A DNA stretch of 58,742 bases from an uncultured Clostridium sp. (GTDB lineage Bacteria; Bacillota; Clostridia; Lachnospirales; Lachnospiraceae): assembly GCA_945917985.1 (NCBI GenBank), contig CAMEIH010000013.1, positions 1 to 58,742 on the forward strand. The letters are read 5' to 3'. The notes under the pieces were generated by a model, which saw only the letters and a program-made list of their open reading frames with translations, was not told where the DNA came from and searched no databases. Below are positions 27,280 to 36,192 of this stretch, piece by piece (the stretch's first letter is position 1; each line of letters starts with the position of its first letter). A program made the translations under genes and the position numbers.

Positions 27280-27873
27280 TTAAATTTCGATTTTCTTTTT
27301 AATAGGCTGGAAATCACCGGTAAATATCATTCCGGGGATTCCGGCTTTTTTGGCGCCTTCGATATTTTCCGGGCGGTCGTCAACAAAGAGGCATTCCTCA
27401 GCTCTGAGACAATATGTTTTGAGAAAATAGGTATATATTTTTATATCCGGCTTGATCATGTGGACATCAGAGGAGACCATCACGCCGTCAAACCAGGCTT
27501 CCGGTGCAAACCGGGGAAAATAATCATGAAAGGTATTGTCAGCGTTGGAAAGGACATAGATGCCGTATCCGCTTTTCTTTACATATTCACAGAATTCCAT
27601 TGCACCGGGAATGGGTTCCATACAAATGTCCCATCCCATGATACACTGATAAAGCTCTTTATGATATTCCTTTGGAACACGTCTGCTGACAGGCTCAAAA
27701 CGCTCTTCGTTTGTAATGGTTCCATAATCACCCTGAATCCATTCCGGACCTTCAAAAAGCTCCTTCCGGATGATATTTCTGGCTTCTTCCGTTTTGCAGT
27801 AAAGATTTAATGATACTTCGGGATCAAAGCGCAAAAGCACATTTCCCATATCAAAAATAATATTTTTCAGCAT
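27280..27873 (-). CDS. HAD-superfamily hydrolase (subfamily IA)
   Basis: A 197-residue phosphatase-type protein. ATG 27873 has AGGAG nine bases upstream and starts with MLKNIIFDMGNVLL, which contains the HAD motif I (the nucleophile Asp in FDMGN). Motif II is the Ser in YVLSNADN, motif III the Lys in MIKPD, and motif IV is CLFVDDRPENIEGA. The helical cap lies between motifs I and II, as in epoxide hydrolase-like and YihX-type HADs, which dephosphorylate sugar phosphates. The substrate is unknown. It sits 22 bp upstream of the toxin-like gene on the same strand, so the two may be co-transcribed. Confidence 0.9.
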   Translation of the reverse strand: MLKNIIFDMGNVLLRFDPEVSLNLYCKTEEARNIIRKELFEGPEWIQGDYGTITNEERFEPVSRRVPKEYHKELYQCIMGWDICMEPIPGAMEFCEYVKKSGYGIYVLSNADNTFHDYFPRFAPEAWFDGVMVSSDVHMIKPDIKIYTYFLKTYCLRAEECLFVDDRPENIEGAKKAGIPGMIFTGDFQPIKKKIEI

Positions 27874-27965
27874 AATGTAATCTCCTGACAGGTTGTATCT
27901 CATGGGTAGTATATCATGATTTTTTATAAAAGTGGAATCTTTCAATAGGATACTTGAGAAAAGAA

Positions 27966-27974
27966 TGATATAAT
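27966..27974 (+). promoter_or_regulatory. Extended -10 promoter of the aldo/keto reductase gene
   Basis: TGA followed by TATAAT (27966-27974), 64 bp before the start codon. No good -35 box is seen. Confidence 0.5.
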
Positions 27975-28038
27975 TATGTTGCGTGAGAAAAAAGATATCA
28001 TTTTTACTGATAATGTATGCAAAGGAAAGGATAGGAAT

Positions 28039-29031
28039 ATGTACATAGCAAGTGAAACACGATATGACAAGATGATCTATAACAAATGCGGTAACAGCGG
28101 ATTAAAACTGCCGGCAATGTCCCTTGGCATGTGGCACAATTTCGGCTCTGTCAATGATGAAGAGAATATGAAGAAAATTCTTTTTACGGCTTTTGATAAT
28201 GGAATCACTCATTTTGATCTGGCCAATAATTACGGACCGGTGTATGGCAGCGCGGAGAGTAATATGGGAAAGATTCTGAAATCGGATCTGATGCCCTACC
28301 GGAATGAGATGATCATTTCCAGCAAAGCAGGCTACGATATGTGGAAAGGACCTTATGGGGACGGCGGTTCCAAAAAATATCTGATCGCCAGTTTGGATCA
28401 GAGCCTTAAGAGACTGGGGCTCGACTATGTGGATATCTTCTATCATCACAGACCGGATCCCGATACTCCTTTGGAGGAAACCATGGGAGCTCTTGATCAG
28501 ATCGTCAGACAGGGAAAGGCACTTTATGTGGGTATTTCCAATTATAATAAGGAGCAGACCCAAAAAGCTTATGAGATTCTGAAAAAGCAGGGGACACCCT
28601 TTATCATTCACCAGCCGTCCTATTCCATGTTGAACAGATGGATAGAGACAGACGGTCTGAAAGATTTTCTTTATGAAAATGGCATTGGCTGCATTGCCTT
28701 CAGCCCTTTGGCTCAGGGTGTGCTCACCGGAAAGTATCTGAACGGGATCCCCAAGGACTCCCGCATCGGAAGCGGTAAGAGCCCGTATCTCCATGAGAGT
28801 GATCTGGATGCAGAGAGGCTTGAAAAAGTCCGCAAATTGAATGAGGTAGCAATGGAGAGGGGACAGTCCCTGACCCAGATGGCACTTTCCTGGATCCTGC
28901 GTGACGGAAAGGTTACCTCTGTGCTGATCGGTGCCAGCAGACCGGAACAGATCCTGGAAAATATCAAGGCGCTTGATAACATTGCTTTTTCAAAGGAAGA
29001 GTGTGACAGGATTGATGACATTCTGGCTTAA
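28039..29031 (+). CDS. Aldo/keto reductase (YghZ-like)
   Basis: A 330-residue NADPH-dependent reductase. ATG 28039 with AGGAT before it is preferred over upstream in-frame codons. The catalytic tetrad is visible: Asp in HFDLANNYGP, Tyr in the same motif, Lys in ISSKAGYDMW and His in FYHHRPD. The cofactor region includes GKALYVGISNYN and VLIGASRPEQI. The NNYGPxYGSAE pattern fits the YghZ / L-glyceraldehyde 3-phosphate reductase group, which reduces toxic aldehydes. The true substrate is unproven. The gene ends directly against the convergent NudC gene. Confidence 0.92.
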   Translation: MYIASETRYDKMIYNKCGNSGLKLPAMSLGMWHNFGSVNDEENMKKILFTAFDNGITHFDLANNYGPVYGSAESNMGKILKSDLMPYRNEMIISSKAGYDMWKGPYGDGGSKKYLIASLDQSLKRLGLDYVDIFYHHRPDPDTPLEETMGALDQIVRQGKALYVGISNYNKEQTQKAYEILKKQGTPFIIHQPSYSMLNRWIETDGLKDFLYENGIGCIAFSPLAQGVLTGKYLNGIPKDSRIGSGKSPYLHESDLDAERLEKVRKLNEVAMERGQSLTQMALSWILRDGKVTSVLIGASRPEQILENIKALDNIAFSKEECDRIDDILA

Positions 29032-29877
29032 TCATGAAATATTGCCGTTTTTAAAATGCATGATCATTTCTCTGGTAAGACTGATATGGTCATCTTCCAG
29101 TGTGATCTCATCTCTGGAATACCAGCCTGCTTCCGCGAGCTCGCTGGTATCCAGTTTGATCTGATCAGAACCGTCCAGATCGCAGAAAAACCCCATGAGG
29201 AGACTTCCCGAAAAAGCCCAGGGCTGACTCTTATAGTACCTGATATTTTTGACCTTAAGGCCCACCTCTTCCATGACTTCCCTTGCCACAGTCTGTTCCG
29301 CACATTCTCCAATTTCCGTAAAGCCTGCAATAAGGGCATAGTTGGTGTAGGAACGTCCTGCATATTTACTCATCAGAATTTGATCGCCGTTAATTATTCC
29401 TACAATGACAGCGGGAGAAATCCTGGGATAAACCATATTGCGACAGTCGGGACAAAAGAGCATTCTCTCCTTGTGACCGGGAAGCATCTTCTGCCCGCAG
29501 CGTCCGCAGAACCTGTTGCTCTGATACCATCCGAAGAGATGATGTGCAGTAATTCCCGCAAAAGCTGTATGTCTGGAAGCTGCGCTGCGAAAGATACGCA
29601 CATCTTCATAGTGGTAACCGTCTATCATAATTGGCGGTTCTTCTAAGTGACAGCTTTTGGGAAGGGCAAGAAAATATTTATAGTTGTCAATGGAAAACAG
29701 ATATTGATAATCACAGGAGAAGGACTGCATTTCAGAAAAGGTGGGATAACGCAGATGCTCCTCCTTAAATCTGATCATAACTGTATTTCTATGAAAAACC
29801 AGAATAAAATCAGTATTTTCCGGCTGAAAATCTTTATATTCATTGTGATATATATGAGGGTAGATATCCTGTATCAT
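29032..29877 (-). CDS. nudC: NADH pyrophosphatase / NAD cap hydrolase
   Basis: A 281-residue Nudix enzyme that splits NAD(H) to NMN and AMP and in other bacteria removes NAD caps from RNA. A four-Cys zinc ribbon (CGRCG and CPDCRN, about residues 124-145) separates an N-terminal domain from the catalytic half. The Nudix box reads GFTEIGECAEQTVAREVMEE and fits GX5EX7REUXEE. The NudC-specific SQPWxFxxS motif follows (SQPWAFSGS). All catalytic Glu residues are present. GATGAG precedes ATG 29877. It is divergent from prmA. Confidence 0.95.
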   Translation of the reverse strand: MIQDIYPHIYHNEYKDFQPENTDFILVFHRNTVMIRFKEEHLRYPTFSEMQSFSCDYQYLFSIDNYKYFLALPKSCHLEEPPIMIDGYHYEDVRIFRSAASRHTAFAGITAHHLFGWYQSNRFCGRCGQKMLPGHKERMLFCPDCRNMVYPRISPAVIVGIINGDQILMSKYAGRSYTNYALIAGFTEIGECAEQTVAREVMEEVGLKVKNIRYYKSQPWAFSGSLLMGFFCDLDGSDQIKLDTSELAEAGWYSRDEITLEDDHISLTREMIMHFKNGNIS

Positions 29878-29988
29878 ATCTCATCATCCTTTCGCCAAAG
29901 TCTCAATTTATTATAGCACCAAATTCATTTCTATGATAATATGTAACTGTTCCGCGGTCAATGCGGAAACAGGAAAGGATATGTTGTC

Positions 29989-30978
29989 ATGAAATGGATG
30001 AAATTTAAAATAAAAACGATCACAGATGCAGAAGATATCATTATCAGTACTTTGTATGATATTGGACTGGAAGGCGCACAGATAGAGGATAAGGTTCCGT
30101 TAACTGCAGCGGAAAAGGAGCAGATGTTTGTGGACATCCTTCCTGACGGACCGGAGGATGACGGAATTGCCTATCTCAGCTTTTTCGTGGAGGAAAAGGA
30201 GGACGGATCTCTGGAGGTTTGTGGGGAAAAGAAGACGCCTGATCAGATCATGAAGGAAGTAACGAGTGAGCTGGAAGAGCTTCGCACCTTTATGGATATC
30301 GGTGAAGGCAGTGTGTCTGTTGACGAGACCGAGGATATTGACTGGATCAACAATTGGAAACAGTATTTTCACCAGTTTACCATAGATGATGTACTGGTCA
30401 TCCCCTCCTGGGAGGAGGTTCAGCCGGAGGATCAGAATAAAATGATCCTTCATATTGATCCGGGAACTGCTTTCGGAACAGGTATGCATGATACTACCCA
30501 GCTGTGTATCAGGCAGCTGCGAAAATTCATTACGCCGGAAACGGTGCTTCTGGATGTGGGAACCGGAAGCGGAATTCTGGCAATTCTTTCTATCATGTTC
30601 GGCGCAAAGAAGGCCATCGGAACTGATCTGGATCCCTGTGCCATTGAAGCTGTCAGAGAGAATAAAGAGGTCAACGGTATTTCGGAGGAGGCGTTTGAAC
30701 TGCTGATCGGAAATATCATTACGGAAAAGGAAATTCAGGACAAGGTAGGCTATGAGTGCTATGATATCGTAGTTGCAAATATTTTGGCGGATGTACTTGT
30801 ACCTTTGACGCCGGTGATCATGCATCAGCTGAAAAAGGGCGGTATTTATATTACCTCCGGTATTATTGATGATAAGGAGCAGACCGTAGTGGAGGCGGTT
30901 AAGGCAGCAGGCATGGAAGTGCTTGAGGTGACATATCAGGGAGAATGGGTTTCCGTTACCGCGAGAAAACCCCTGTAA
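29989..30978 (+). CDS. prmA: Ribosomal protein L11 methyltransferase
   Basis: A 329-residue SAM-dependent methyltransferase, slightly longer than the E. coli enzyme. The N-terminal 120 residues bind L11. The SAM site is LLDVGTGSGILAILS near residue 178, with the acidic ribose-binding loop GTDLDPCAIEAV. The catalytic-type motif VANILADVLVPLTP replaces the NPPY of other N-methyltransferases. HIDPGTAFGTGMHDTT is the PrmA signature. It trimethylates ribosomal protein L11. It is followed after 44 bp by rsmE, a conserved pairing in Firmicutes. Confidence 0.96.
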   Translation: MKWMKFKIKTITDAEDIIISTLYDIGLEGAQIEDKVPLTAAEKEQMFVDILPDGPEDDGIAYLSFFVEEKEDGSLEVCGEKKTPDQIMKEVTSELEELRTFMDIGEGSVSVDETEDIDWINNWKQYFHQFTIDDVLVIPSWEEVQPEDQNKMILHIDPGTAFGTGMHDTTQLCIRQLRKFITPETVLLDVGTGSGILAILSIMFGAKKAIGTDLDPCAIEAVRENKEVNGISEEAFELLIGNIITEKEIQDKVGYECYDIVVANILADVLVPLTPVIMHQLKKGGIYITSGIIDDKEQTVVEAVKAAGMEVLEVTYQGEWVSVTARKPL

Positions 30979-31022
30979 GAGGATGTGGAACAGGCATATC
31001 TTTCAGGGTGGAGGAATAGAAA

Positions 31023-31763
31023 ATGTATCAGTTTTTTGTGGATCCCGGACAGATTCAGGGAACAAGGATTACGATCACGGGGAAAGATGTGAATCATATC
31101 AAAAATGTACTCCGTATGAAAAAGGGAGAGGAGATTTCTGTCAGCAACGGTCTTGACGGGAAGGAGTATCGCTGTGGAATTGAAGAGCTTCTGGAAGATG
31201 AAGTGATCTGCACGCTTCGCTTTGTTAAGGAGGAGGGACTTGAACTCCCCTCAAGAGTATTTCTGTTTCAAGGTCTTCCTAAGGCCGATAAAATGGAACT
31301 TATCATCCAGAAGGCGGTGGAACTCGGCGTATATCAGGTAATCCCGGTTTCCTGTAAAAGAGCGGTAGTGAAACTGGATGAAAAAAAAGAAAAGAGCAAG
31401 CTTACAAGATGGCAGGGGATTGCAGAGGCGGCTGCAAAGCAGAGCAAGAGAGGCATTATTCCGGAAGTGAAGAATGTGATGACTATGAAGGAAGCTATCT
31501 CTTACAGCAAGTGCTGTCTGGTCAGAATAATTCCTTATGAGCTCGCAGAGGGCATGGAAAAAACCAAGGAGATCATCGGTTCCTTGAAACCCGGAGAGGA
31601 CATTGCCGTTTTTATCGGTCCAGAAGGCGGATTTGAGGAATCGGAAATTGGGGAAGCCATGGAGAGCGGCATCATTCCCATTACGTTGGGAAAGAGGATT
31701 TTGCGGACAGAGACTGCAGGGATGACCGTGTTGTCATGGATCATGTATCAGCTGGAAGGCTGA
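31023..31763 (+). CDS. rsmE: 16S rRNA (uracil-1498-N3)-methyltransferase
   Basis: A 246-residue SPOUT methyltransferase with GGAGGA before the ATG. An N-terminal PUA-like domain (HIKNVLRMKKGEEISVSNG) is followed by the knotted SAM domain with FIGPEGGFEESE and LGKRILRTETAG. These are the RsmE cofactor and substrate loops. It methylates U1498 in the decoding region of 16S rRNA. It lies downstream of prmA and likely in the same operon. Length and motifs are normal. Confidence 0.96.
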   Translation: MYQFFVDPGQIQGTRITITGKDVNHIKNVLRMKKGEEISVSNGLDGKEYRCGIEELLEDEVICTLRFVKEEGLELPSRVFLFQGLPKADKMELIIQKAVELGVYQVIPVSCKRAVVKLDEKKEKSKLTRWQGIAEAAAKQSKRGIIPEVKNVMTMKEAISYSKCCLVRIIPYELAEGMEKTKEIIGSLKPGEDIAVFIGPEGGFEESEIGEAMESGIIPITLGKRILRTETAGMTVLSWIMYQLEG

Positions 31764-31858
31764 GGATTGGCCTGTCAAAGAGAGCAACAAATCAGTGTCA
31801 GGGCATATGATAATAATAGGTAAAAGTAACAATTTACATTAGAAAGACTGGTGATATC

Positions 31859-33013
31859 ATGGAGGTATATTTAGATAATTCTGCTACAACAAGATGTTTT
31901 GGTGAAGTGGCAGAGCTGATGACAAAGATAATGTGTGAGGATTACGGGAATCCCTCCAGTCTGCATAGAAAGGGTGTGCAGGCGGAGCAATATATCCGTT
32001 ATGCCAAAGAAACTATTGCTAAAAATCTCAAGGTTAATGAGAAGGAAATCTTTTTTACTTCGGGTGGAACAGAATCGGATAATCTGGCACTTCGCGGCTG
32101 TGCCTATGCCAATTGCAGAGTAGGAAGACATTTGATTACAACACAGATTGAGCATCCGGCTATTTTGCAGACTATGAAGCAATTGGAGGAGGAAGGGTTT
32201 CGTGTCACTTATCTTCCTGTAGACGAGAAAGGATGTATCCGGCCGGAAGATCTGCAGAGAGCCATCACAGGGGAAACCATTCTGGTTTCCATTATGCATA
32301 CAAACAATGAAGTAGGATCTCTTCAGCCCATTGAAGAAGCGGGAGCTTTGATCAAGCGGATGAATCCGAGAATCCTTTTTCATGTGGATGCGGTTCAGGG
32401 ATACGGCAAATTCAGAATTCTTCCGAAAAAGATGCATATCGATCTTTTATCTGTGAGTGGACACAAGATTCACGGGCCGAAAGGAATCGGCTTTTTATAT
32501 GTAGATGAAAAAGTGAAAATAAAACCCATCCTCTTTGGCGGCGGACAGCAGAACGGTCTCCGTTCCGGTACGGAAAATGTGCCTGCCATTGCAGGTCTCG
32601 CTAAGGCAATTGAAATCGTATACAGTAATCTTGACAGAGAGGTTGAGGAACTTTACCGGATAAAAGAAGCCTTTGTGGAAGGAGTAAAGCAGATCCCTGA
32701 CGTCTTTGTAAACGGGCATTCCGGCAGAGACGGTGCGCCTCATGTGGTAAGTGTTTCCTTTCAGGGTGTCAGAAGCGAAGTCCTTTTGCATGCACTTGAG
32801 GATAAAGGAGTGTATGTATCTGCGGGAAGTGCCTGCTCGGCGCATAAGCCTCAGCCTTCGGCAACACTACAGGCTATGGGAATCGATAAGGAATTGCTTG
32901 GCTCCACCATCCGCTTCAGCTTTTCTGTTTTCACCACCATGGATGAAATCAGCTATACTTTGCAGTGCTTATATGATATAATTCCCGTGTTGAGAAGGTT
33001 CACAAGAAAGTAG
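31859..33013 (+). CDS. Cysteine desulfurase (NifS/IscS-like, partner of ThiI)
   Basis: A 384-residue PLP enzyme that takes sulfur from cysteine. The PLP-binding Lys is in LLSVSGHKIHGPKG and the catalytic Cys is in SAGSACSAHK. The active-site His region is TTQIEHPAI and the cofactor Asp is in FHVDAVQGYGK. It is followed by thiI after 53 bp, so it most likely feeds sulfur to 4-thiouridine synthesis in tRNA, as the dedicated NifZ does in B. subtilis. No iscU-type scaffold lies beside it, which argues against a main role in Fe-S assembly. A perfect hairpin lies between the two genes. Confidence 0.93.
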   Translation: MEVYLDNSATTRCFGEVAELMTKIMCEDYGNPSSLHRKGVQAEQYIRYAKETIAKNLKVNEKEIFFTSGGTESDNLALRGCAYANCRVGRHLITTQIEHPAILQTMKQLEEEGFRVTYLPVDEKGCIRPEDLQRAITGETILVSIMHTNNEVGSLQPIEEAGALIKRMNPRILFHVDAVQGYGKFRILPKKMHIDLLSVSGHKIHGPKGIGFLYVDEKVKIKPILFGGGQQNGLRSGTENVPAIAGLAKAIEIVYSNLDREVEELYRIKEAFVEGVKQIPDVFVNGHSGRDGAPHVVSVSFQGVRSEVLLHALEDKGVYVSAGSACSAHKPQPSATLQAMGIDKELLGSTIRFSFSVFTTMDEISYTLQCLYDIIPVLRRFTRK

Positions 33014-33019
33014 TTTACG

Positions 33020-33047
33020 GCGCTCACGGACTTTTGTTTGTGAGCGC
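33020..33047 (+). other. Intergenic hairpin between the desulfurase and thiI
   Basis: gcgctcac (33020-33027) pairs with gtgagcgc (33040-33047) around a 12-nt loop with no T run. It may be an mRNA processing or stability element or a weak partial terminator. Confidence 0.55.
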
Positions 33048-33066
33048 ATAATGAGAAGGAGTCAGT

Positions 33067-34254
33067 ATGTTTACAGCTTTTTTGATCAAATATGCGGAGA
33101 TCGGTGTTAAGGGAAAGAACAGATATCTCTTTGAAGAGGCTCTCGTAAAACAGATAAAAAATGCATTAAAGCGCTGTGAAGGCAGATTTGAAGTTACCCG
33201 TACACCGGGAAGAATTTATGTGGAGGCACTGTCAGAATTTGACTATGACGAGACGGTGGACAACCTGAAAACAGTGTTCGGCATCTCCGGCATCTGTCCC
33301 GTTGTTCATGTGGAGGATGAAGGCTTCGAAAAACTGGGCCAGGATATTGTAAAGTACATGGATAATGTTTATCCGGAGAAAAACTTTACCTTTAAGGTAC
33401 AGGCAAGAAGATCCAGAAAAAATTATCCCCTGAATTCCATGGAGCTGAATGTGGAGCTTGGCGGTGTGATTCTGGATGCTTTTCCCGAACTTAAGGTGGA
33501 TGTGCATAACCCGGATGTGCTCCTGAATGTGGAGATCAGAGAAAAAATATATATTTATTCCGAAACGATTCCGGGACCGGGAGGTATGCCCATCGGCAGT
33601 AACGGAAAAGCCATGCTGTTATTGTCAGGCGGAATTGATTCCCCTGTAGCGGGATACATGATCGCAAAGAGAGGTGTCAAGATTGACGCTGTTTATTTCC
33701 ATGCCCCTCCCTATACCAGTGACCGTGCAAAACAGAAGGTAATCGATCTGGCAAAACAGGTTTCCCGGTATACAGGTCCCATTTATTTACACGTGATTAA
33801 TTTTACGGATATTCAGCTTTATATTTATGAGAAATGCCCTCACGATGAATTGACGATTATCATGCGGCGTTACATGATGAAAATTGCGGAGCATATTGCG
33901 AAGGAGACGGAGTGTCTTGGTCTTATTACCGGAGAAAGTATCGGTCAGGTTGCTTCCCAGACAGTGCAGTCACTTGCAGTGACGAACGAGGTATGTACCC
34001 TTCCCGTATTCCGTCCTCTGATCGGTTTTGACAAGATGGAAATTGTGGATGTTTCTGAGAAAATCGGGACTTATGAGACTTCCATACTGCCTTATGAGGA
34101 TTGCTGTACGATTTTTGTGGCAAAGCATCCGGTAACAAAACCGAACCTAAATATCATCAAACGGCATGAGCAGAATCTGAATGAAAAAATTGAGGAACTG
34201 ATGCAGACGGCCCTTGATACAGATGAAGTGATTGTAGTAAATTACGAAGGATAA
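33067..34254 (+). CDS. thiI: tRNA 4-thiouridine synthetase (sulfurtransferase)
   Basis: A 395-residue ThiI of the short, Firmicutes-type form without a C-terminal rhodanese domain. The N-terminal ferredoxin-like and THUMP domains (about 1-170) bind tRNA. The PP-loop ATP site is LLLSGGIDSPVAGYMIAKRG near residue 180. It adenylates U8 of tRNA and inserts sulfur from the upstream cysteine desulfurase, making s4U. AGGAG lies before the ATG. Absence of a ThiS/ThiG neighbour fits a role in tRNA rather than thiamin synthesis. Confidence 0.96.
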   Translation: MFTAFLIKYAEIGVKGKNRYLFEEALVKQIKNALKRCEGRFEVTRTPGRIYVEALSEFDYDETVDNLKTVFGISGICPVVHVEDEGFEKLGQDIVKYMDNVYPEKNFTFKVQARRSRKNYPLNSMELNVELGGVILDAFPELKVDVHNPDVLLNVEIREKIYIYSETIPGPGGMPIGSNGKAMLLLSGGIDSPVAGYMIAKRGVKIDAVYFHAPPYTSDRAKQKVIDLAKQVSRYTGPIYLHVINFTDIQLYIYEKCPHDELTIIMRRYMMKIAEHIAKETECLGLITGESIGQVASQTVQSLAVTNEVCTLPVFRPLIGFDKMEIVDVSEKIGTYETSILPYEDCCTIFVAKHPVTKPNLNIIKRHEQNLNEKIEELMQTALDTDEVIVVNYEG

Positions 34255-34293
34255 ACCAAACACCGACACGCTTTGCGAGCCGGCTTATTGGAG

Positions 34294-34324
34294 AAAAAAA
34301 CGGCACATATAAAATGTGCCGTTT
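34294..34324 (-). terminator. Terminator of the HPr-like gene
   Basis: Read on the minus strand, the 11-bp stem (complement of 34314-34324 with 34298-34308) has a 5-nt loop and ends in a run of seven T (complement of 34294-34300). The plus strand has no T tract, so it acts mainly for the minus-strand gene. Confidence 0.85.
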
Positions 34325-34377
34325 AAAAATCTGAATCATGTGGAAGAATATTACTATACTTCCACCGGGTCATTAAA

Positions 34378-34608
34378 TTAAATCATGTAAGGCTTTAATG
34401 CTGCTAAAACATCATCAACATTATCTTCTGCATGAATATTTAAATCGATAGGCTTGGATAAGTCTAAGGAAAAGATACCCATAATGGATTTTGCATCGAT
34501 TACGTATCTTCCGGAAACTAAGTCGAAGTCATAATCAAATTTTGTAATATCATTTACAAAAGATTTTACCTTGTCGATAGAATTTAATGAAATCTGTACG
34601 GTTTTCAT
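34378..34608 (-). CDS. HPr-like protein lacking the phosphorylatable histidine
   Basis: A 76-residue protein with GGAGGT before the ATG. It has the HPr length and fold pattern, and the regulatory-serine region is conserved as DAKSIMGIFSLD (Ser at 41, equivalent to HPr Ser-46). The region of the active-site His-15 (GLHARPA in HPr) is replaced by NSIDKV, so it cannot carry phosphate in the PTS. This resembles the Crh situation, where only the serine is kept for catabolite repression. Whether HPr kinase phosphorylates it is unknown. It has a strong promoter and its own terminator, so it is monocistronic and probably well expressed. Confidence 0.85.
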   Translation of the reverse strand: MKTVQISLNSIDKVKSFVNDITKFDYDFDLVSGRYVIDAKSIMGIFSLDLSKPIDLNIHAEDNVDDVLAALKPYMI

Positions 34609-34648
34609 TGTAATTACCTCCTTAAATTTTTCATACCTTCATGCTAAT

Positions 34649-34677
34649 ATAGTAAAGGTTAAGGGAAAAAAAGTCAA
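34649..34677 (-). promoter_or_regulatory. Strong promoter of the HPr-like gene
   Basis: On the minus strand, TTGACT (complement of 34672-34677) and TACTAT (complement of 34649-34654) are spaced by exactly 17 bp. Confidence 0.75.
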
Positions 34678-34710
34678 TGATAAAACAACACAAAAAAAAT
34701 GGAGAATAAC

Positions 34711-36093
34711 ATGAAAAGTGTAGCATTACATAACCTTGGATGTAAAGTAAACGGATATGAAATGGATGTTATGCAACAAATGTTACAAGAAAAAGGCTAT
34801 AAAATTGTACCTTTTGATGAACAGGCCGATATTTATATCATAAATACATGTACCGTTACCAATATTGCAGACAGAAAGAGCAGACAGATGCTCCATCGCG
34901 CCAAAAAGAAAAACCCGGATGCAGTTGTGGTGGCTGTAGGCTGTTATGTCCAGACGGGAAAAGAGGATGCTCTGAAAGATGCCAGCATTGATCTTGCAGT
35001 GGGTAACAACAGAAAAAAGGATCTGATTCCGATTTTGGAAGAATTTCTTTTAGAGCGCGATCAAAGAAAGCAGAAATCGGGGTGCTGTGACAAGACGCTT
35101 TGCGGAAAGACAGTGATTGAAATCAATCATACAGATGAATATGAGTCCATGATGCTGAAGGCTCCGGCAGAACACACACGGGCATTTATCAAGATTCAGG
35201 ATGGATGCAATCAGTTCTGTTCCTACTGTATTATTCCCTATGCAAGGGGAAGAGTGAGAAGCCGTAACGAGGAAGAGATTCTTGAGGAGGTTCGGAATCT
35301 TGCCGGGAATGGCTATAAGGAAGTGGTGCTTACAGGGATTCATATCAGTTCTTACGGTCTTGATTTTGACGGAATTTCCAATATTGCGTCCGGAGAGAAC
35401 TTTCCTTATGAGAGACTGCTTCATCTGATCAGGAGAATCCATGAGGTGGAAGGGATTGAAAGGATCAGACTTGGATCTTTGGAACCCAGAATCGTGACAG
35501 AGGAATTTGCAAGAGAGCTTGCAAAGCTTCCGGGATTCTGTCCTCACTTTCATTTGTCATTACAGAGTGGATGCAACAGTGTATTAAAACGGATGAACAG
35601 AAAATATACAGCGGAAGAATATTATGATAAGGTGTGTATTCTTCGCAGATTTTTCGACCATCCCGCAATTACTACAGATGTGATCGTGGGATTTCCGGGT
35701 GAAACGGAGGAAGAGTTTGAGGTGACGAGAGCTTTCCTTGAAAAGACAGGTTTTTATGAAATGCATATTTTCAAGTATTCCAAGCGTCAGGGAACGGTGG
35801 CGGCTTCCATGGAAGGGCAGGTTTCTGAAGGGGTGAAGTCAGTAAGGAGCGATATTCTGATGGAACTTGAAAAGGAAATGTCCTTGCAATACAGAAAAGA
35901 ACATCTACATAAAGAGATGACAGTTCTTTTTGAGGAAGAAAAGGAAATTGCGGGAAAGATTTATCAGACAGGACACAGTATGGAATATATCAAAGCCGCA
36001 ATCTGTTCGGAAGAGAAGCTTGCCGGAAGAGCCATAAAAGGAAGCTGCAGTGACTTTTTACAATCGGATCTTTTGCTTTTTGAAAGGCAGTAG
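34711..36093 (+). CDS. mtaB: tRNA t6A37 methylthiotransferase
   Basis: A 460-residue radical-SAM enzyme. ATG 34711 is preceded by GGAG (34701-34704). The UPF0004 N-terminal domain holds three Cys (LGCKVNGYE, NTCTVTNIAD and VGCYVQTG), which bind the auxiliary 4Fe-4S cluster. The radical-SAM motif is CNQFCSYC near residue 170. A C-terminal TRAM-like domain follows. LGCKVN rather than the LGC-x-KN pattern of MiaB/RimO points to MtaB, which converts t6A37 to ms2t6A37 in tRNAs reading ANN codons. It stands alone between the HPr-like gene and ireB. Confidence 0.93.
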   Translation: MKSVALHNLGCKVNGYEMDVMQQMLQEKGYKIVPFDEQADIYIINTCTVTNIADRKSRQMLHRAKKKNPDAVVVAVGCYVQTGKEDALKDASIDLAVGNNRKKDLIPILEEFLLERDQRKQKSGCCDKTLCGKTVIEINHTDEYESMMLKAPAEHTRAFIKIQDGCNQFCSYCIIPYARGRVRSRNEEEILEEVRNLAGNGYKEVVLTGIHISSYGLDFDGISNIASGENFPYERLLHLIRRIHEVEGIERIRLGSLEPRIVTEEFARELAKLPGFCPHFHLSLQSGCNSVLKRMNRKYTAEEYYDKVCILRRFFDHPAITTDVIVGFPGETEEEFEVTRAFLEKTGFYEMHIFKYSKRQGTVAASMEGQVSEGVKSVRSDILMELEKEMSLQYRKEHLHKEMTVLFEEEKEIAGKIYQTGHSMEYIKAAICSEEKLAGRAIKGSCSDFLQSDLLLFERQ

Positions 36094-36125
36094 TTTTTCC
36101 GAAAAAGAGACGTTGTTAAATACCA

Positions 36126-36154
36126 TTGAATTTTACTGGGAAATAGGGTAAGAT
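36126..36154 (+). promoter_or_regulatory. Promoter of the ireB-ruvX operon
   Basis: TTGAAT (36126-36131) and TAAGAT (36149-36154) spaced by 17 bp, 38 bp before the ireB start. Confidence 0.6.
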
Positions 36155-36192
36155 AGAGTCTGACAGGGCTAGAAAAATAAGGGGTGCGATTC

